Below, in pieces: positions 14,836-23,796 of a DNA stretch of 64,000 nt. The translations under genes were made by a program, and so were the position numbers. Source of the stretch: Pseudomonas laurylsulfativorans (lineage in GTDB: Bacteria; Pseudomonadota; Gammaproteobacteria; Pseudomonadales; Pseudomonadaceae); the NCBI RefSeq assembly GCF_002906155.1, contig NZ_MUJK01000006.1, forward strand, positions 248,001 to 312,000, written 5' to 3'. The first letter of the stretch is position 1. Each line of letters begins with the position of its first letter. The notes beneath the pieces are model-generated. The model made no database searches, was not told where the DNA came from, and was given only the letters and a program-made list of their open reading frames with translations.

Positions 14836-16887
14836 TTACTTGATGCGCTGACCCGGCTTGGCGCCGCTGTCAGGGCTGAGCAAGTAGATTTCTTCTCCGC
14901 CAGGGCCGGCCGCCATCACCATGCCTTCGGAGATACCGAACTTCATTTTCCGTGGCTTGAGGTTGGCGATCATCATGGTCAGGCGACCGTCGAGCTTGGA
15001 CGGGTCCGGGTAAGCGCTCTTGATCCCGGAGAACACGTTGCGTTGCTCGTCACCGATGTCCAGGGTCAGGCGCAACAGCTTGTCGGCGCCGTCCACGTGT
15101 TCTGCCTTGACGATCAGCGCAACACGCAGGTCGACGGCGGCAAAGGTGTCGAACTCGATTTCCGGCGACAGCGGATCCTTGGCCAGTTCGCCATTGCCGG
15201 CAGGTGCGGCTTCGCCGGTGTCGGTCTGGCTGGCGGTCAGGTCTTCTTTCGAAGCGTCGGTCATGGCTTGTACCTTGACCGGGTCGATACGGGTCATCAA
15301 CGGCTTGAACTCGTTCAATTGATGATTGCTGAGCAAGGTCGCGTGGTCGTTCCAGGTGAGCGGCGCGACGTTCAGGAACGCCTCGGCATCGGCGGCCAGC
15401 AACGGCAGCACAGGCTTGAGGAAGATCACCAACTGGCGGAAAAGGTTGACGCCAGTGGCGCAGATCGCCTGGACTTCGTCCTGTTTGCCTTCCTGTTTGT
15501 TCAATGACCACGGTGCCTTGTCGGCGATCCAGGCGTTGGCGCGGTCGGCCAGGCCCATGATCTCGCGCATGGCGCGGGCAAAGTCGCGGGCTTCATAGGC
15601 GTCGGCGATGCTTGGCGCGGCGGCCAGGAAGGCGTCGGTCAGTTCCGGCGCGGCGTTGGTGTCGACCATCACGCCGGCGTTGCCTTTGTTGATGAACCCG
15701 GCGCAACGGCTGGCGATGTTGACGACCTTGCCCACCAGGTCGGAGTTGACCTTCTGCACGAAGTCTTCGAGGTTCAGGTCGAGGTCATCGACGCCCCGGC
15801 CCAGTTTGGCCGCGTAGTAGTAACGCAGGTATTCCGGCGACAGGTGGTCCAGGTAGGTGCGGGCCTTGATGAAAGTGCCGCGGGACTTGGACATCTTCTG
15901 GCCGTTGACGGTCAGGTAACCGTGCACGTTGATCCCGGTGGGCTTGCGGTAGCCCGCGCCTTCGAGCATGGCTGGCCAAAACAGGGCGTGGAAGTTGACG
16001 ATGTCCTTGCCGATGAAGTGATACAGCTCGGCGGTGGAGTCCTTGCCCCAGAACGCGTCGAAGTCCAGCTCCGGCGTGCGGTTACACAGGTTCTTGAAGC
16101 TGGCCATGTAGCCGATCGGCGCATCCAGCCAGACGTAGAAGTACTTGCCCGGCTCGTCGGGAATCTCGAAACCGAAATACGGCGCATCGCGGGAGATGTC
16201 CCACTGTTGCAGGCCGGCGTCCAGCCATTCGGCGATCTTGTTCGCTACGGCATCCTGCAGGGTGCCGCTGCGGGTCCAGGTCTGCAGCATGGCCTGGAAG
16301 TCCGGCAGCTTGAAGAAGAAGTGCTGGGAATCCTTGAGCACCGGGGTGGCGCCGGAGATTGCCGACTTCGGATCCTTCAGGTCGGTTGGCGCGTAGGTTG
16401 CGCCGCATTTTTCGCAGTTGTCGCCGTACTGGTCTTCAGTGCCGCATTTCGGGCAGGTGCCCTTGATGAAGCGGTCGGCCAGGAACATTTTCTTTTCCGG
16501 GTCGAAATACTGGGTGATCGAGCGTGTGGCGATGTGCCCGGCGTCACGCAGCTTCAGGTAGATCTGGCTCGACAGCTCACGGTTTTCTTCGGCGTGAGTG
16601 GAGTGGAAGTTGTCGAAGTCCACCAGGAAGTCGGCAAAGTCGGCGCTGTGTTCAGCCTGGACGTTGGCGATCAGTTGTTCCGGGGTGATGCCTTCCTTTT
16701 CCGCACGCAGCATGATCGCCGAACCGTGGGCGTCGTCGGCGCAGACATAGATGCATTGATTGCCGCGGTGCTTCTGGAAGCGCACCCACATATCGGTCTG
16801 GATGTATTCCAGCATATGGCCGAGGTGAATCGAACCATTGGCATAGGGCAGGGCGCTGGTGACGAGGATCTTGCGTGGCTCGGACAT
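14836..16887 (-). CDS. metG: Methionine-tRNA ligase (MetRS) with C-terminal tRNA-binding domain
   Basis: This 683-residue class I aminoacyl-tRNA synthetase has the HIGH box 'GSIHLGHMLEY' near residue 20. A zinc knuckle 'CPKCGTEDQYGDNCEKC' follows near residue 145, and 'KMSKSRG' near residue 335. An anticodon-binding helical domain comes next, and from about residue 575 an OB-fold tRNA-binding domain of the dimeric type ('FDTFAAVDLRVALI', 'GMVMAAGPGGEE'). A polar insert (~545-575) joins the last two domains. It is divergent from the Mrp/ApbC gene; about 180 bp between them hold both promoters. Confidence 0.98.
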   Translation of the reverse strand: MSEPRKILVTSALPYANGSIHLGHMLEYIQTDMWVRFQKHRGNQCIYVCADDAHGSAIMLRAEKEGITPEQLIANVQAEHSADFADFLVDFDNFHSTHAEENRELSSQIYLKLRDAGHIATRSITQYFDPEKKMFLADRFIKGTCPKCGTEDQYGDNCEKCGATYAPTDLKDPKSAISGATPVLKDSQHFFFKLPDFQAMLQTWTRSGTLQDAVANKIAEWLDAGLQQWDISRDAPYFGFEIPDEPGKYFYVWLDAPIGYMASFKNLCNRTPELDFDAFWGKDSTAELYHFIGKDIVNFHALFWPAMLEGAGYRKPTGINVHGYLTVNGQKMSKSRGTFIKARTYLDHLSPEYLRYYYAAKLGRGVDDLDLNLEDFVQKVNSDLVGKVVNIASRCAGFINKGNAGVMVDTNAAPELTDAFLAAAPSIADAYEARDFARAMREIMGLADRANAWIADKAPWSLNKQEGKQDEVQAICATGVNLFRQLVIFLKPVLPLLAADAEAFLNVAPLTWNDHATLLSNHQLNEFKPLMTRIDPVKVQAMTDASKEDLTASQTDTGEAAPAGNGELAKDPLSPEIEFDTFAAVDLRVALIVKAEHVDGADKLLRLTLDIGDEQRNVFSGIKSAYPDPSKLDGRLTMMIANLKPRKMKFGISEGMVMAAGPGGEEIYLLSPDSGAKPGQRIK

Positions 16888-17070
16888 GGGGCTCGGCTAC
16901 TTGATGAAACGGAGGTCGGCCACTATAAAGCGCTGGCGCATATTTTTCACCCTGTGAGCCTGTTTCATTGGATGAGTAACGGGTCGATGCAATCTTTTGA
17001 GCATCCCGCCGCGCGCTCGGAACAGGTACGATACCCGTCATCTTTTCCAGTCCTGTTTTCGGAGTTGCCC

Positions 17071-18165
17071 ATGAGCGCCGTCAATCGCGCAGCGGTGGAA
17101 GCCGTCCTTCGCCAATACACCGACCCTTACCTGAACCAGGACCCGGTCAGCGCCGGGTGCGTGCGCAATATAGAGATCCAGGGCGACCGCGTCAGCGTTC
17201 AGCTCGAGCTGGGTTACGCCGCCGGTCTGTTCAAGAGTGGCTGGGCACAGATGCTGGAAATGGCCATTCAGGGGTTGGATGGCGTGACAAGTGCCCGCGT
17301 CGAGATCACCAGCGTTATCGCTGCGCACAAGGCCCAGGCACAGATTCCGGGGCTGGCCAACGTCAAGAACGTGGTAGCCGTGGCCTCCGGCAAGGGCGGC
17401 GTGGGTAAATCCACCACGGCGGCCAACCTGGCCCTGGCCCTGGCCCGTGAAGGCGCCAAGGTCGGGATTCTTGATGCGGACATCTACGGCCCGAGCCAGG
17501 GCATCATGTTCGGCATCCCCGAGCGCACCCGTCCCGAGGTCAAGGACCAGAAGTGGTTCGTTCCGCTCAAATCCCATGGCGTGGAAGTGATGTCCATGGC
17601 TTTCCTGACCGACGACAGCACGCCGATGGTCTGGCGTGGTCCGATGGTCTCCGGTGCCTTGCTGCAACTGGTAACGCAAACCGCATGGGGCGACCTGGAT
17701 TACCTGGTCATCGACATGCCGCCGGGCACCGGTGACATCCAGCTGACCCTGGCGCAGAAAGTGCCAGTGGCCGGTGCAGTCATCGTTACCACCCCGCAAG
17801 ACCTGGCATTGCTGGACGCGCGCAAGGGCGTGGAAATGTTCCGCAAGGTCAACATTCCGGTGCTGGGCGTGGTGGAAAACATGGCCGTGCACATCTGCTC
17901 GAACTGCGGCCATGCCGAGCATCTGTTCGGTGAGGGTGGTGGCGTGAAGTTGGCCAACCAATATGGCGTCGAGTTGCTGGCCTCGTTGCCGCTGTCGATG
18001 GTCATCCGCGAGCAGGCCGATGGTGGCAAGCCAACGGTGATCGCCGAGCCTGACAGCCCGATCGCCCTGGTTTACCAGGAACTGGCGCGCCACGTCGGTG
18101 CGCGGATCGTATTGCAGGAAGCGTTGACGCCGGCGATGCCGAATATCAGCGTCAGCGACGATTGA
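17071..18165 (+). CDS. apbC: Mrp/ApbC iron-sulfur cluster carrier ATPase
   Basis: This 364-residue P-loop protein carries and delivers Fe-S clusters. Residues 1-90 are the MIP18-type N-terminal domain. 'GKGGVGKSTTAANL' is the deviant Walker A, 'DADIYGPSQG' and 'VIDMPPGTGD' follow, and the cluster-bridging CxxC is in 'HICSNCGHA'. The ATG at 17071 has GGAG 8 bp upstream. A much longer in-frame extension back to 15844 is only the open antisense strand of metG and is not part of the gene. Confidence 0.95.
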   Translation: MSAVNRAAVEAVLRQYTDPYLNQDPVSAGCVRNIEIQGDRVSVQLELGYAAGLFKSGWAQMLEMAIQGLDGVTSARVEITSVIAAHKAQAQIPGLANVKNVVAVASGKGGVGKSTTAANLALALAREGAKVGILDADIYGPSQGIMFGIPERTRPEVKDQKWFVPLKSHGVEVMSMAFLTDDSTPMVWRGPMVSGALLQLVTQTAWGDLDYLVIDMPPGTGDIQLTLAQKVPVAGAVIVTTPQDLALLDARKGVEMFRKVNIPVLGVVENMAVHICSNCGHAEHLFGEGGGVKLANQYGVELLASLPLSMVIREQADGGKPTVIAEPDSPIALVYQELARHVGARIVLQEALTPAMPNISVSDD

Positions 18166-18190
18166 TTTCGAATAGTTGACACTGCCCCCT

Positions 18191-18280
18191 GTGGGAGCGA
18201 GCTTGCTCGCGATGACGGAATAACATTCAACAGATATGTTGAATGAACCACCGCTATCGCGAGCAAGCTCGCTCCTACAG
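18191..18280. repeat. REPIN
   Basis: Arms 'gtgggagcgagcttgctcgcgat' and 'atcgcgagcaagctcgctcctac' flank a short central part containing a second small palindrome (attcaacagatatgttgaat). It lies between the convergent apbC and SDR genes. Confidence 0.85.
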
Positions 18281-18297
18281 TTGTTTTGTGGGGGGCT

Positions 18298-19056
18298 TTA
18301 GATCCGCAACCCGCCATCCATCTCCAGAATCCGGCCGGTGTAATAGTCGTTCTCGAAGATGTACGCCGCCGAATGGGCGATCTCTTCCGGCTTGCCCATG
18401 CGCTTGAGCGGAATGCCGCTGGTCATTTTCTCCAGCGCTTCAGGTTTCATGCCCAGGGTCATTTCGGTTTCGATGAAGCCCGGCGCAATGCCGGCCACGC
18501 GAATGCCATAGCGCGCCAGTTCCTTGGCCCAGGTCACGGTCGCCGCCGCGACACCGGCCTTGGCCGCCGAGTAGTTGGTCTGACCGACGTTGCCGGCGCG
18601 GGAAATCGACGAGATATTGATGATAGCGCCGCTGTTGTCCAGCTCGACCATTTTCGCCGCGACTTCGCGGGTGCACAGGAACACGCCGGTCAGATTGACG
18701 TCGATCACGGCCTGCCACTGGGCCAGACTCATCTTGGTCATTTCGCCATCCTTGACCTTGAGCAACAGGCCATCGCGCAGGATCCCGGCGTTGTTGATCA
18801 AACCGTGGATCGCGCCGAAATCTTCGGCGACCTGGGCCACCATGTGGGTCACTTGCTCTTCATTGGCGACATTGCACAGGTAGGCGCGGGCTTCGACACC
18901 CTTGGCCTTGCAGGCCGCGACGGCGTCGTCGAGTTTTTCCTGATTGAGGTCGACCAGTGCGAGCTTCGCGCCCTTGCTGGCGAAATACTCGGCCATGGAG
19001 CGACCTAAACCCTGGCAACCGCCAGTGATAATGATTACTTTGTCAGTGAGTTGCAT
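18298..19056 (-). CDS. SDR-family oxidoreductase (FabG-like)
   Basis: This 252-residue short-chain dehydrogenase/reductase has the NAD(P) motif 'TGGCQGLG', an Asp ending strand 2 ('LALVDLNQ'), 'NNAG', and the catalytic Ser-Tyr-Lys in 'NISSIS ... NYSAAKAG'. 'APGFIETEM' and 'EMDGGLRI' close the fold. The Asp favours NAD(H) over NADP(H). The start at 19056 (MQLTDKV) is placed 8 bp after a GGGGG stretch; an ATG two codons earlier (19062) is too close to it. By position it matches PAO1 PA4389 (recall). Substrate is unknown. Confidence 0.9.
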   Translation of the reverse strand: MQLTDKVIIITGGCQGLGRSMAEYFASKGAKLALVDLNQEKLDDAVAACKAKGVEARAYLCNVANEEQVTHMVAQVAEDFGAIHGLINNAGILRDGLLLKVKDGEMTKMSLAQWQAVIDVNLTGVFLCTREVAAKMVELDNSGAIINISSISRAGNVGQTNYSAAKAGVAAATVTWAKELARYGIRVAGIAPGFIETEMTLGMKPEALEKMTSGIPLKRMGKPEEIAHSAAYIFENDYYTGRILEMDGGLRI

Positions 19057-19220
19057 TCGCATGCCCCCGGTAGCAGGTCTGAGTGGTTTCCTTGTAGAGA
19101 GCCTCTCGATCTGCGCCTGACATGGCCCGGCTGCACATGAGATCTGCCCCGATGGCGTGCTGGGACTTTCACCAGCAGCTCGTCCGTTTTTTTGACGGAT
19201 TCTATTTAAGGAGTCATAAA

Positions 19221-19952
19221 TTGAGCGTTGAAGCGGCTAAGCATGCACGAGAATTGCTTCTCAAGGAATACCGTGGGGTGCTCTCGACGCACTCCAAATC
19301 GATGCCCGGTTTTCCGTTCGGCTCCGTGGTTCCGTACTGTCTGGACGAGCTGGGCCGACCGCTGATCCTGATCAGCCGCATCGCTCAGCACACGCATAAT
19401 CTGCAAAAAGACCCGAAGTGCTCGCTCTTTGTCGGCGAGCGTGGCGCCGAAGATGTCCAGGCCGTTGGTCGACTGACATACCTGGCTGAAGCGCATCAGA
19501 TAGAAGACGAAGCCGCCATCGAGGCCGCCTCCGAGCGTTACTACCGCTACTTCCCGGAGTCGCAGGGTTATCACCAGGCTCATGATTTCGATTTCTGGGT
19601 GCTCAAGCCTGTACGCCATCGCTATATCGGCGGTTTTGGCGCGATTCACTGGGTCAACGACCTGACCCTGGCCAACCCGTTCGCCGGCAAGGCCGAGGTG
19701 AGTATGGTCGAGCACATGAACGCCGATCATGCCAAAGCCATTGCCCACTACGTGGACCTGGCGGGCCTGCCGAAAACTTCGCCGGCGCAGATGGTCGGTA
19801 TCGACACCGAAGGCATGCACCTGCGTATCGGTCAAAGCCTGTACTGGTTGCCGTTTCAAGCGCCTTGTAATACCCCGACACAAGTCCGCGAAGCCTTGGT
19901 TTCTCTGGCTCACGCCGAACATTGGCCGAAAAATGAAGTGGCCGACGCTTGA
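19221..19952 (+). CDS. HugZ-family haem oxygenase-like protein (PNPOx fold + DUF2470)
   Basis: This 243-residue protein has an FMN-binding split-barrel resembling pyridoxamine-phosphate oxidase (residues ~10-150; 'LSTHSKSMPGFPFGSVVPY') and a C-terminal DUF2470 domain ('SMVEHMNADHAKAIAHYV'). HugZ relatives bind and degrade haem. The start is TTG at 19221 because AAGGAG lies 7 bp upstream; the ATG codons further upstream give a non-conserved leader. It is divergent from the SDR gene. Haem use is inferred from the family, and a general flavin-reductase role is possible. Confidence 0.85.
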   Translation: MSVEAAKHARELLLKEYRGVLSTHSKSMPGFPFGSVVPYCLDELGRPLILISRIAQHTHNLQKDPKCSLFVGERGAEDVQAVGRLTYLAEAHQIEDEAAIEAASERYYRYFPESQGYHQAHDFDFWVLKPVRHRYIGGFGAIHWVNDLTLANPFAGKAEVSMVEHMNADHAKAIAHYVDLAGLPKTSPAQMVGIDTEGMHLRIGQSLYWLPFQAPCNTPTQVREALVSLAHAEHWPKNEVADA

Positions 19953-20018
19953 ATTCACGAAACGGCGACGTCATCTAAGGTGAACTGGCAAGGCATTCTT
20001 GCGTTGAGGAACCATTTG

Positions 20019-20495
20019 ATGCGCCCTTTTTTGTTGCTCTTTCTGCTGTTCCCGGTGTTGGAGCTGTTCGTATTCGTCAAGGTGGCAGGGTCTATCGGGT
20101 TTTTCCCGGCCTTGCTGCTGATCATTCTCGGCTCGATGTTCGGCGTGTTTGTGCTGCGTATCGCCGGCCTGGCCACGGCCCTGCGTGCCCGTGAAAGCCT
20201 GAGCCGCGGCGAACTGCCGGCCCAGACCATGCTCGAGGGCCTGATGCTGGCATTGGCCGGTGGCCTGTTGATTCTCCCGGGTTTTATCAGCGATGTGATT
20301 GGCCTGTTCTTGCTGCTACCGTTCAGTCGCCGTCTGCTAGCGGGCAAAATGCGTCAGCGCGCCGAAGAGCAGGCCATGCGTCAGCGAGCGTTCGCCGACG
20401 ACCTGCAGGCCCGCGGTGGTCCAGCCCCGCGCGAGCCGCTGGGGCGTGAACCGACCGTGATCGAAGGCGAGTTCGAACACCGTGACAGCAAGTAA
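20019..20495 (+). CDS. fxsA: FxsA-family membrane protein
   Basis: This 158-residue cytoplasmic-membrane protein has three or four hydrophobic segments in residues 1-105 ('FLLLFLLFPVLELFVFVKVAGSIG' is the hallmark start) and a polar, charged C-terminal tail. E. coli FxsA overproduction relieves phage T7 exclusion by the F plasmid; its normal role is unclear. The ATG at 20019 has GAGGA 8 bp upstream. As in PAO1 (recall), it lies just before groES-groEL. Confidence 0.9.
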   Translation: MRPFLLLFLLFPVLELFVFVKVAGSIGFFPALLLIILGSMFGVFVLRIAGLATALRARESLSRGELPAQTMLEGLMLALAGGLLILPGFISDVIGLFLLLPFSRRLLAGKMRQRAEEQAMRQRAFADDLQARGGPAPREPLGREPTVIEGEFEHRDSK

Positions 20496-20504
20496 TTCGA
20501 TTCA

Positions 20505-20531
20505 GCACACGGCACCTTTGGGTGCCGTGTT
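20505..20531 (+). terminator. Terminator of fxsA
   Basis: The stem cacggcacc-ttt-gggtgccgtg is followed by ttcgttt. The T-run is imperfect. Confidence 0.7.
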
Positions 20532-20548
20532 CGTTTGCGGAGCCTCGA

Positions 20549-20580
20549 CCTGAAAAAATTTCGACCCCCGCCCTTGTAAT
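20549..20580 (+). promoter_or_regulatory. Possible heat-shock (RpoH) promoter of groESL
   Basis: The sequence has a CCTGAAA block (20549-20555) resembling the sigma-32 -35 CTTGAAA, and a C-rich block (20564-20573) in the -10 area. It sits ~165 bp before groES. The leader between holds two stable hairpins (gcggttcgc...gcgaaccgc type at ~20645-20665 and a ccggc/gccgg stem after it). No CIRCE element was seen. Spacing is not a perfect consensus. Confidence 0.35.
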
Positions 20581-20743
20581 AAGCTTATGCGCCCTTATGT
20601 AACGGTCACCGCAAGGTTTCTGGCGATCACGCCAGACAGACTTCCGCGGTTCGCTTGACGAACCGCAACCGGCTCCGCCGGCCTTTGTTAAACCCGCCGG
20701 GACTACACCGGCCGATGAAAACCACAATTAGGAGAGATCGACA

Positions 20744-21037
20744 ATGAAGCTTCGTCCTCTGCATGACCGCGTCGTCATCCGTCGCAGCGAAGAAGAAAAG
20801 AAAACCGCTGGCGGTATCGTCCTGCCAGGTTCGGCTGCTGAAAAAGCCAACAGCGGCGAAATCCTCGCTGTAGGCACCGGCCGCGTATTGGAAAACGGTG
20901 AAGTGCGTGCACTGTCCGTGAAAGTGGGCGACAAGGTTGTGTTCGGTCCTTACTCCGGCAGCAACACTGTGAAAGTCGACGGCGAAGACCTGCTGGTAAT
21001 GAGCGAGAACGAAATCCTCGCTGTTATCGAAGGCTGA
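20744..21037 (+). CDS. groES: Co-chaperonin GroES
   Basis: This 97-residue Cpn10 caps the GroEL ring. The start 'KLRPLHDRVVIRR', the mobile loop 'EEEKKTAGGIVLPGSA' and the roof/core 'VGDKVVFGPYSG' are all standard. An AGGAGAG site is 8 bp before the ATG. It is followed after 49 bp by groEL with no terminator between. Confidence 0.99.
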   Translation: MKLRPLHDRVVIRRSEEEKKTAGGIVLPGSAAEKANSGEILAVGTGRVLENGEVRALSVKVGDKVVFGPYSGSNTVKVDGEDLLVMSENEILAVIEG

Positions 21038-21086
21038 TACCCCCGTTCATTTTCCGCTACTACAAAGTATTTAAGGAATATCGATC

Positions 21087-22733
21087 ATGGCTGCTAAAGA
21101 AGTTCTGTTTGGCGATTCCGCCCGCAAGAAAATGCTCAAAGGCGTCAACGTCCTGGCTGACGCGGTAAAAGCGACCCTGGGCCCGAAAGGCCGTAACGTG
21201 ATCATCGAGAAGAGCTTCGGCGCTCCGACCATCACCAAGGACGGCGTTTCCGTCGCCAAAGAAATCGAACTGGAAGACCGTTTCGAAAACATGGGCGCGC
21301 AACTGGTCAAAGACGTTGCCTCCCGTGCCAACGATGACGCAGGCGACGGCACCACCACCGCTACCGTTCTGGCTCAATCGATCGTCAACGAAGGCCTGAA
21401 AGCCGTCGCTGCCGGCATGAACCCGATGGATCTGAAGCGTGGTATCGACAAGGCGACCATCGCCATCGTCAAAGAGCTGAAAAACCTGTCCAAGCCATGC
21501 GCTGACACCAAGGCAATCGCTCAGGTAGGTACCATCTCCGCCAACTCCGACAACTCCATCGGCGACATCATTGCCGAAGCCATGGAAAAAGTCGGTAAAG
21601 AAGGCGTGATCACCGTTGAAGAAGGCACTGGCCTGGAAAACGAACTGTCGGTTGTAGAAGGCATGCAGTTCGACCGTGGCTACCTGTCCCCGTACTTCGT
21701 CAACAAGCCGGAAACCATGGTTGCCGAACTGGACAACCCACTGGTTCTGCTGGTCGACAAAAAGATCTCGAACATCCGCGAAATGCTGCCAGTACTGGAA
21801 GCCGTTGCCAAAGCCGGCCGTCCACTGCTGATCGTTTCCGAAGACGTTGAAGGCGAAGCCCTGGCGACTCTGGTCGTGAACAACATGCGTGGCATCGTTA
21901 AAGTCGCAGCCGTCAAGGCTCCAGGCTTCGGCGACCGTCGCAAGGCCATGCTGCAGGACATCGCTGTTCTGACTGGCGGTACCGTTATCTCCGAAGAGAT
22001 CGGCCTGAGCCTGGAAGCCGCTACCCTGGAAAACCTGGGCAGCGCCAAGCGTGTGACCATCTCCAAGGAAAACACCATCATCGTTGACGGTGCTGGCGTA
22101 GCAAGCGACATTGAAGCCCGTATCGCTCAGATCCGTGCCCAGGTTGCCGAAACTTCCTCGGACTACGACCGTGAAAAACTGCAAGAGCGTCTGGCCAAGC
22201 TGTCCGGCGGCGTAGCAGTGATCAAGGTTGGCGCTGGTTCCGAAGTTGAAATGAAAGAGAAGAAAGCCCGCGTTGAAGACGCCCTGCATGCTACCCGTGC
22301 AGCCGTTGAAGAAGGCGTGGTGCCTGGCGGTGGCGTTGCGCTGATCCGTGCTCTGCAAACCCTGAACGATCTGAAAGGCGACAACGCTGATCAGGACGTA
22401 GGTATCGCAGTTCTGCGCCGTGCCGTTGAAGCACCGCTGCGTCAGATCGCTGCCAACAGCGGTGACGAGCCAAGCGTTGTGGTCAACGAAGTCAAGAACG
22501 GCAAAGGTAACTACGGTTACAACGCTGCGACTGGCGAATACGGCGACATGATCGAAATGGGCATCCTGGACCCAACCAAGGTCACCCGTTCCGCGCTGCA
22601 AGCTGCATCGTCGATCGGCGGTCTGATCCTGACCACCGAAGCTGCTGTTGCTGATGCACCGAAGAAAGACGGTGGTGCTGGCGGCGGTATGCCAGATATG
22701 GGCGGCATGGGCGGCATGGGCGGCATGATGTAA
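21087..22733 (+). CDS. groEL: Chaperonin GroEL
   Basis: This 548-residue Hsp60 forms the double-ring ATP-driven folding chamber. 'GPKGRNVIIEKSFGAPTITKDG', 'DGTTTATVLAQ' (catalytic Asp at ~87) and 'VVPGGGVALIRA' are the ATP-site signatures. The C-terminus is the usual Gly-Gly-Met repeat tail. It forms the groESL operon and ends with a strong terminator. Codon use is that of a highly expressed gene. Confidence 0.99.
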   Translation: MAAKEVLFGDSARKKMLKGVNVLADAVKATLGPKGRNVIIEKSFGAPTITKDGVSVAKEIELEDRFENMGAQLVKDVASRANDDAGDGTTTATVLAQSIVNEGLKAVAAGMNPMDLKRGIDKATIAIVKELKNLSKPCADTKAIAQVGTISANSDNSIGDIIAEAMEKVGKEGVITVEEGTGLENELSVVEGMQFDRGYLSPYFVNKPETMVAELDNPLVLLVDKKISNIREMLPVLEAVAKAGRPLLIVSEDVEGEALATLVVNNMRGIVKVAAVKAPGFGDRRKAMLQDIAVLTGGTVISEEIGLSLEAATLENLGSAKRVTISKENTIIVDGAGVASDIEARIAQIRAQVAETSSDYDREKLQERLAKLSGGVAVIKVGAGSEVEMKEKKARVEDALHATRAAVEEGVVPGGGVALIRALQTLNDLKGDNADQDVGIAVLRRAVEAPLRQIAANSGDEPSVVVNEVKNGKGNYGYNAATGEYGDMIEMGILDPTKVTRSALQAASSIGGLILTTEAAVADAPKKDGGAGGGMPDMGGMGGMGGMM

Positions 22734-22753
22734 GCCAGCCTTACCCCTGTACG

Positions 22754-22793
22754 AAAAAACCCCGCCTGCGAAAGCTGGCGGGGTTTTTTATTG
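22754..22793. terminator. Terminator of groESL
   Basis: The stem aaccccgcc-tgcgaaagct-ggcggggtt is flanked by A and T runs, so it can also act for the convergent PAP2 gene. Confidence 0.93.
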
Positions 22794-22834
22794 CCTTCAA
22801 TTTGGGGTTGGCTGGAGATCGCGATGACGTCAGG

Positions 22835-23578
22835 TCAGGCGCTGACCGGATCCGCTTTGATCGCTCGCTCAGTCTTCATCATCGGTCGATACAGAACGTA
22901 GTAGTACGACCCCAGACAAATCAGCCAGCAGAACACCGCCGTCCACACGTTGTGCGAGAAGAAGTGCGCGCCCTGCATCATTCGCCCGATGGAGAACACC
23001 GAGCCGAGGGCAAAGGCGAAGACCAACGCTGCGCGAGCCATGCGCGGGCGACGGTCACGCAAGACGAAAAACAGGGCAAACAGGGTGAAGCCGGTGGCCG
23101 CATGGCCGCCGGGCCAGCAACGTCCCGGTTTATCGGTATGCGGGCGAGGGCTCAACAGTTCGCTGTAAGTCTCGTGACCACCAAATTGCTCGAGGCTCCA
23201 CGGGCACTGCACCGCGGTCACCGCTTTCATGGGCGTGACAAAGGAAGTCGCCAGGCCCAGGGACAGCACCAGGCAACCCAGTTCGCGCTTGAACGGCTTG
23301 AGTTTGGTCATGAAGAACGAAGCGATATAACCGAGGATGGCAAACACCGAGAAAGCGATGACCACTTGCTTGGCGCGATCGTGCAGGATGTCCTCGAGGA
23401 AATAACTGTGGCGTCCGATGAATTCCCCGGCGACCGGGTCGTAAAACAGCCTGGCCAGGTCTATGTCCAGACTGGTCAATTCGAGCAACACCAGAATGAT
23501 CGCGGCAACGGCAGGGACGCCGAGGCACACCCAGAAATTGAGCGGACGAGGAGCGGGGCGGGAAGGGGTCGAAACCAT
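22835..23578 (-). CDS. PAP2-family membrane phosphatase
   Basis: This 247-residue polytopic protein has a split PAP2 phosphatase signature. 'KPGRCWPGGHAATGF' supplies the central His, and 'GRMMQGAHFFSHNVW' the final Arg/His pair. The first motif is only partly visible around residue 115 ('TPMKAVTAVQCPW'). It has about six hydrophobic segments. Such enzymes dephosphorylate lipid phosphates (lipid A, undecaprenyl-PP or phosphatidate) at the periplasmic face. It is divergent from colR; in P. putida a PAP2 gene at this place is, from recall, part of the ColR regulon. The exact lipid is unknown. Confidence 0.88.
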   Translation of the reverse strand: MVSTPSRPAPRPLNFWVCLGVPAVAAIILVLLELTSLDIDLARLFYDPVAGEFIGRHSYFLEDILHDRAKQVVIAFSVFAILGYIASFFMTKLKPFKRELGCLVLSLGLATSFVTPMKAVTAVQCPWSLEQFGGHETYSELLSPRPHTDKPGRCWPGGHAATGFTLFALFFVLRDRRPRMARAALVFAFALGSVFSIGRMMQGAHFFSHNVWTAVFCWLICLGSYYYVLYRPMMKTERAIKADPVSA

Positions 23579-23664
23579 GCTAGGTCCTTGATCAGTGAAA
23601 TGTTCTCAAATGCGCAGCCGCGCAGAGTTTGAACCCGTTTCTGTCGCCTGCGTGTGAATCACTG

Positions 23665-23680
23665 GTGAAAAACTTGTTAA
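23665..23680 (-). promoter_or_regulatory. Near-match to a ColR binding site between PAP2 gene and colR
   Basis: The minus strand reads TTAACAAGTTTTTCAC. This resembles the reported Pseudomonas ColR consensus (YYNASNNYTTTTYAC, from recall) with one extra base between halves. Position is ~90 bp upstream of the PAP2 start. It is a suggestion only. Confidence 0.25.
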
Positions 23681-23796
23681 GGCTGTAAACGGTCAATTTC
23701 CACGATTTTGCGCTTCACTCAGTCCTAGCCGTGAGCTGAACTTCGCCTTAAGCTGCGCGGGCCACGACGGCCGATACTGTGGACGGAGAGATACCC

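Noticed and set aside
15844..17070. Very long open frame running in phase into the apbC gene from inside metG (antisense)
   Set aside because: It is the codon-biased shadow of metG. The ribosome-binding site, conserved N-terminus and promoter gap put the apbC start at 17071.
21060..22601. 513-codon open frame antisense to groEL
   Set aside because: Highly biased codon use in groEL opens the opposite strand. No ribosome-binding site, low-complexity translation and no family.
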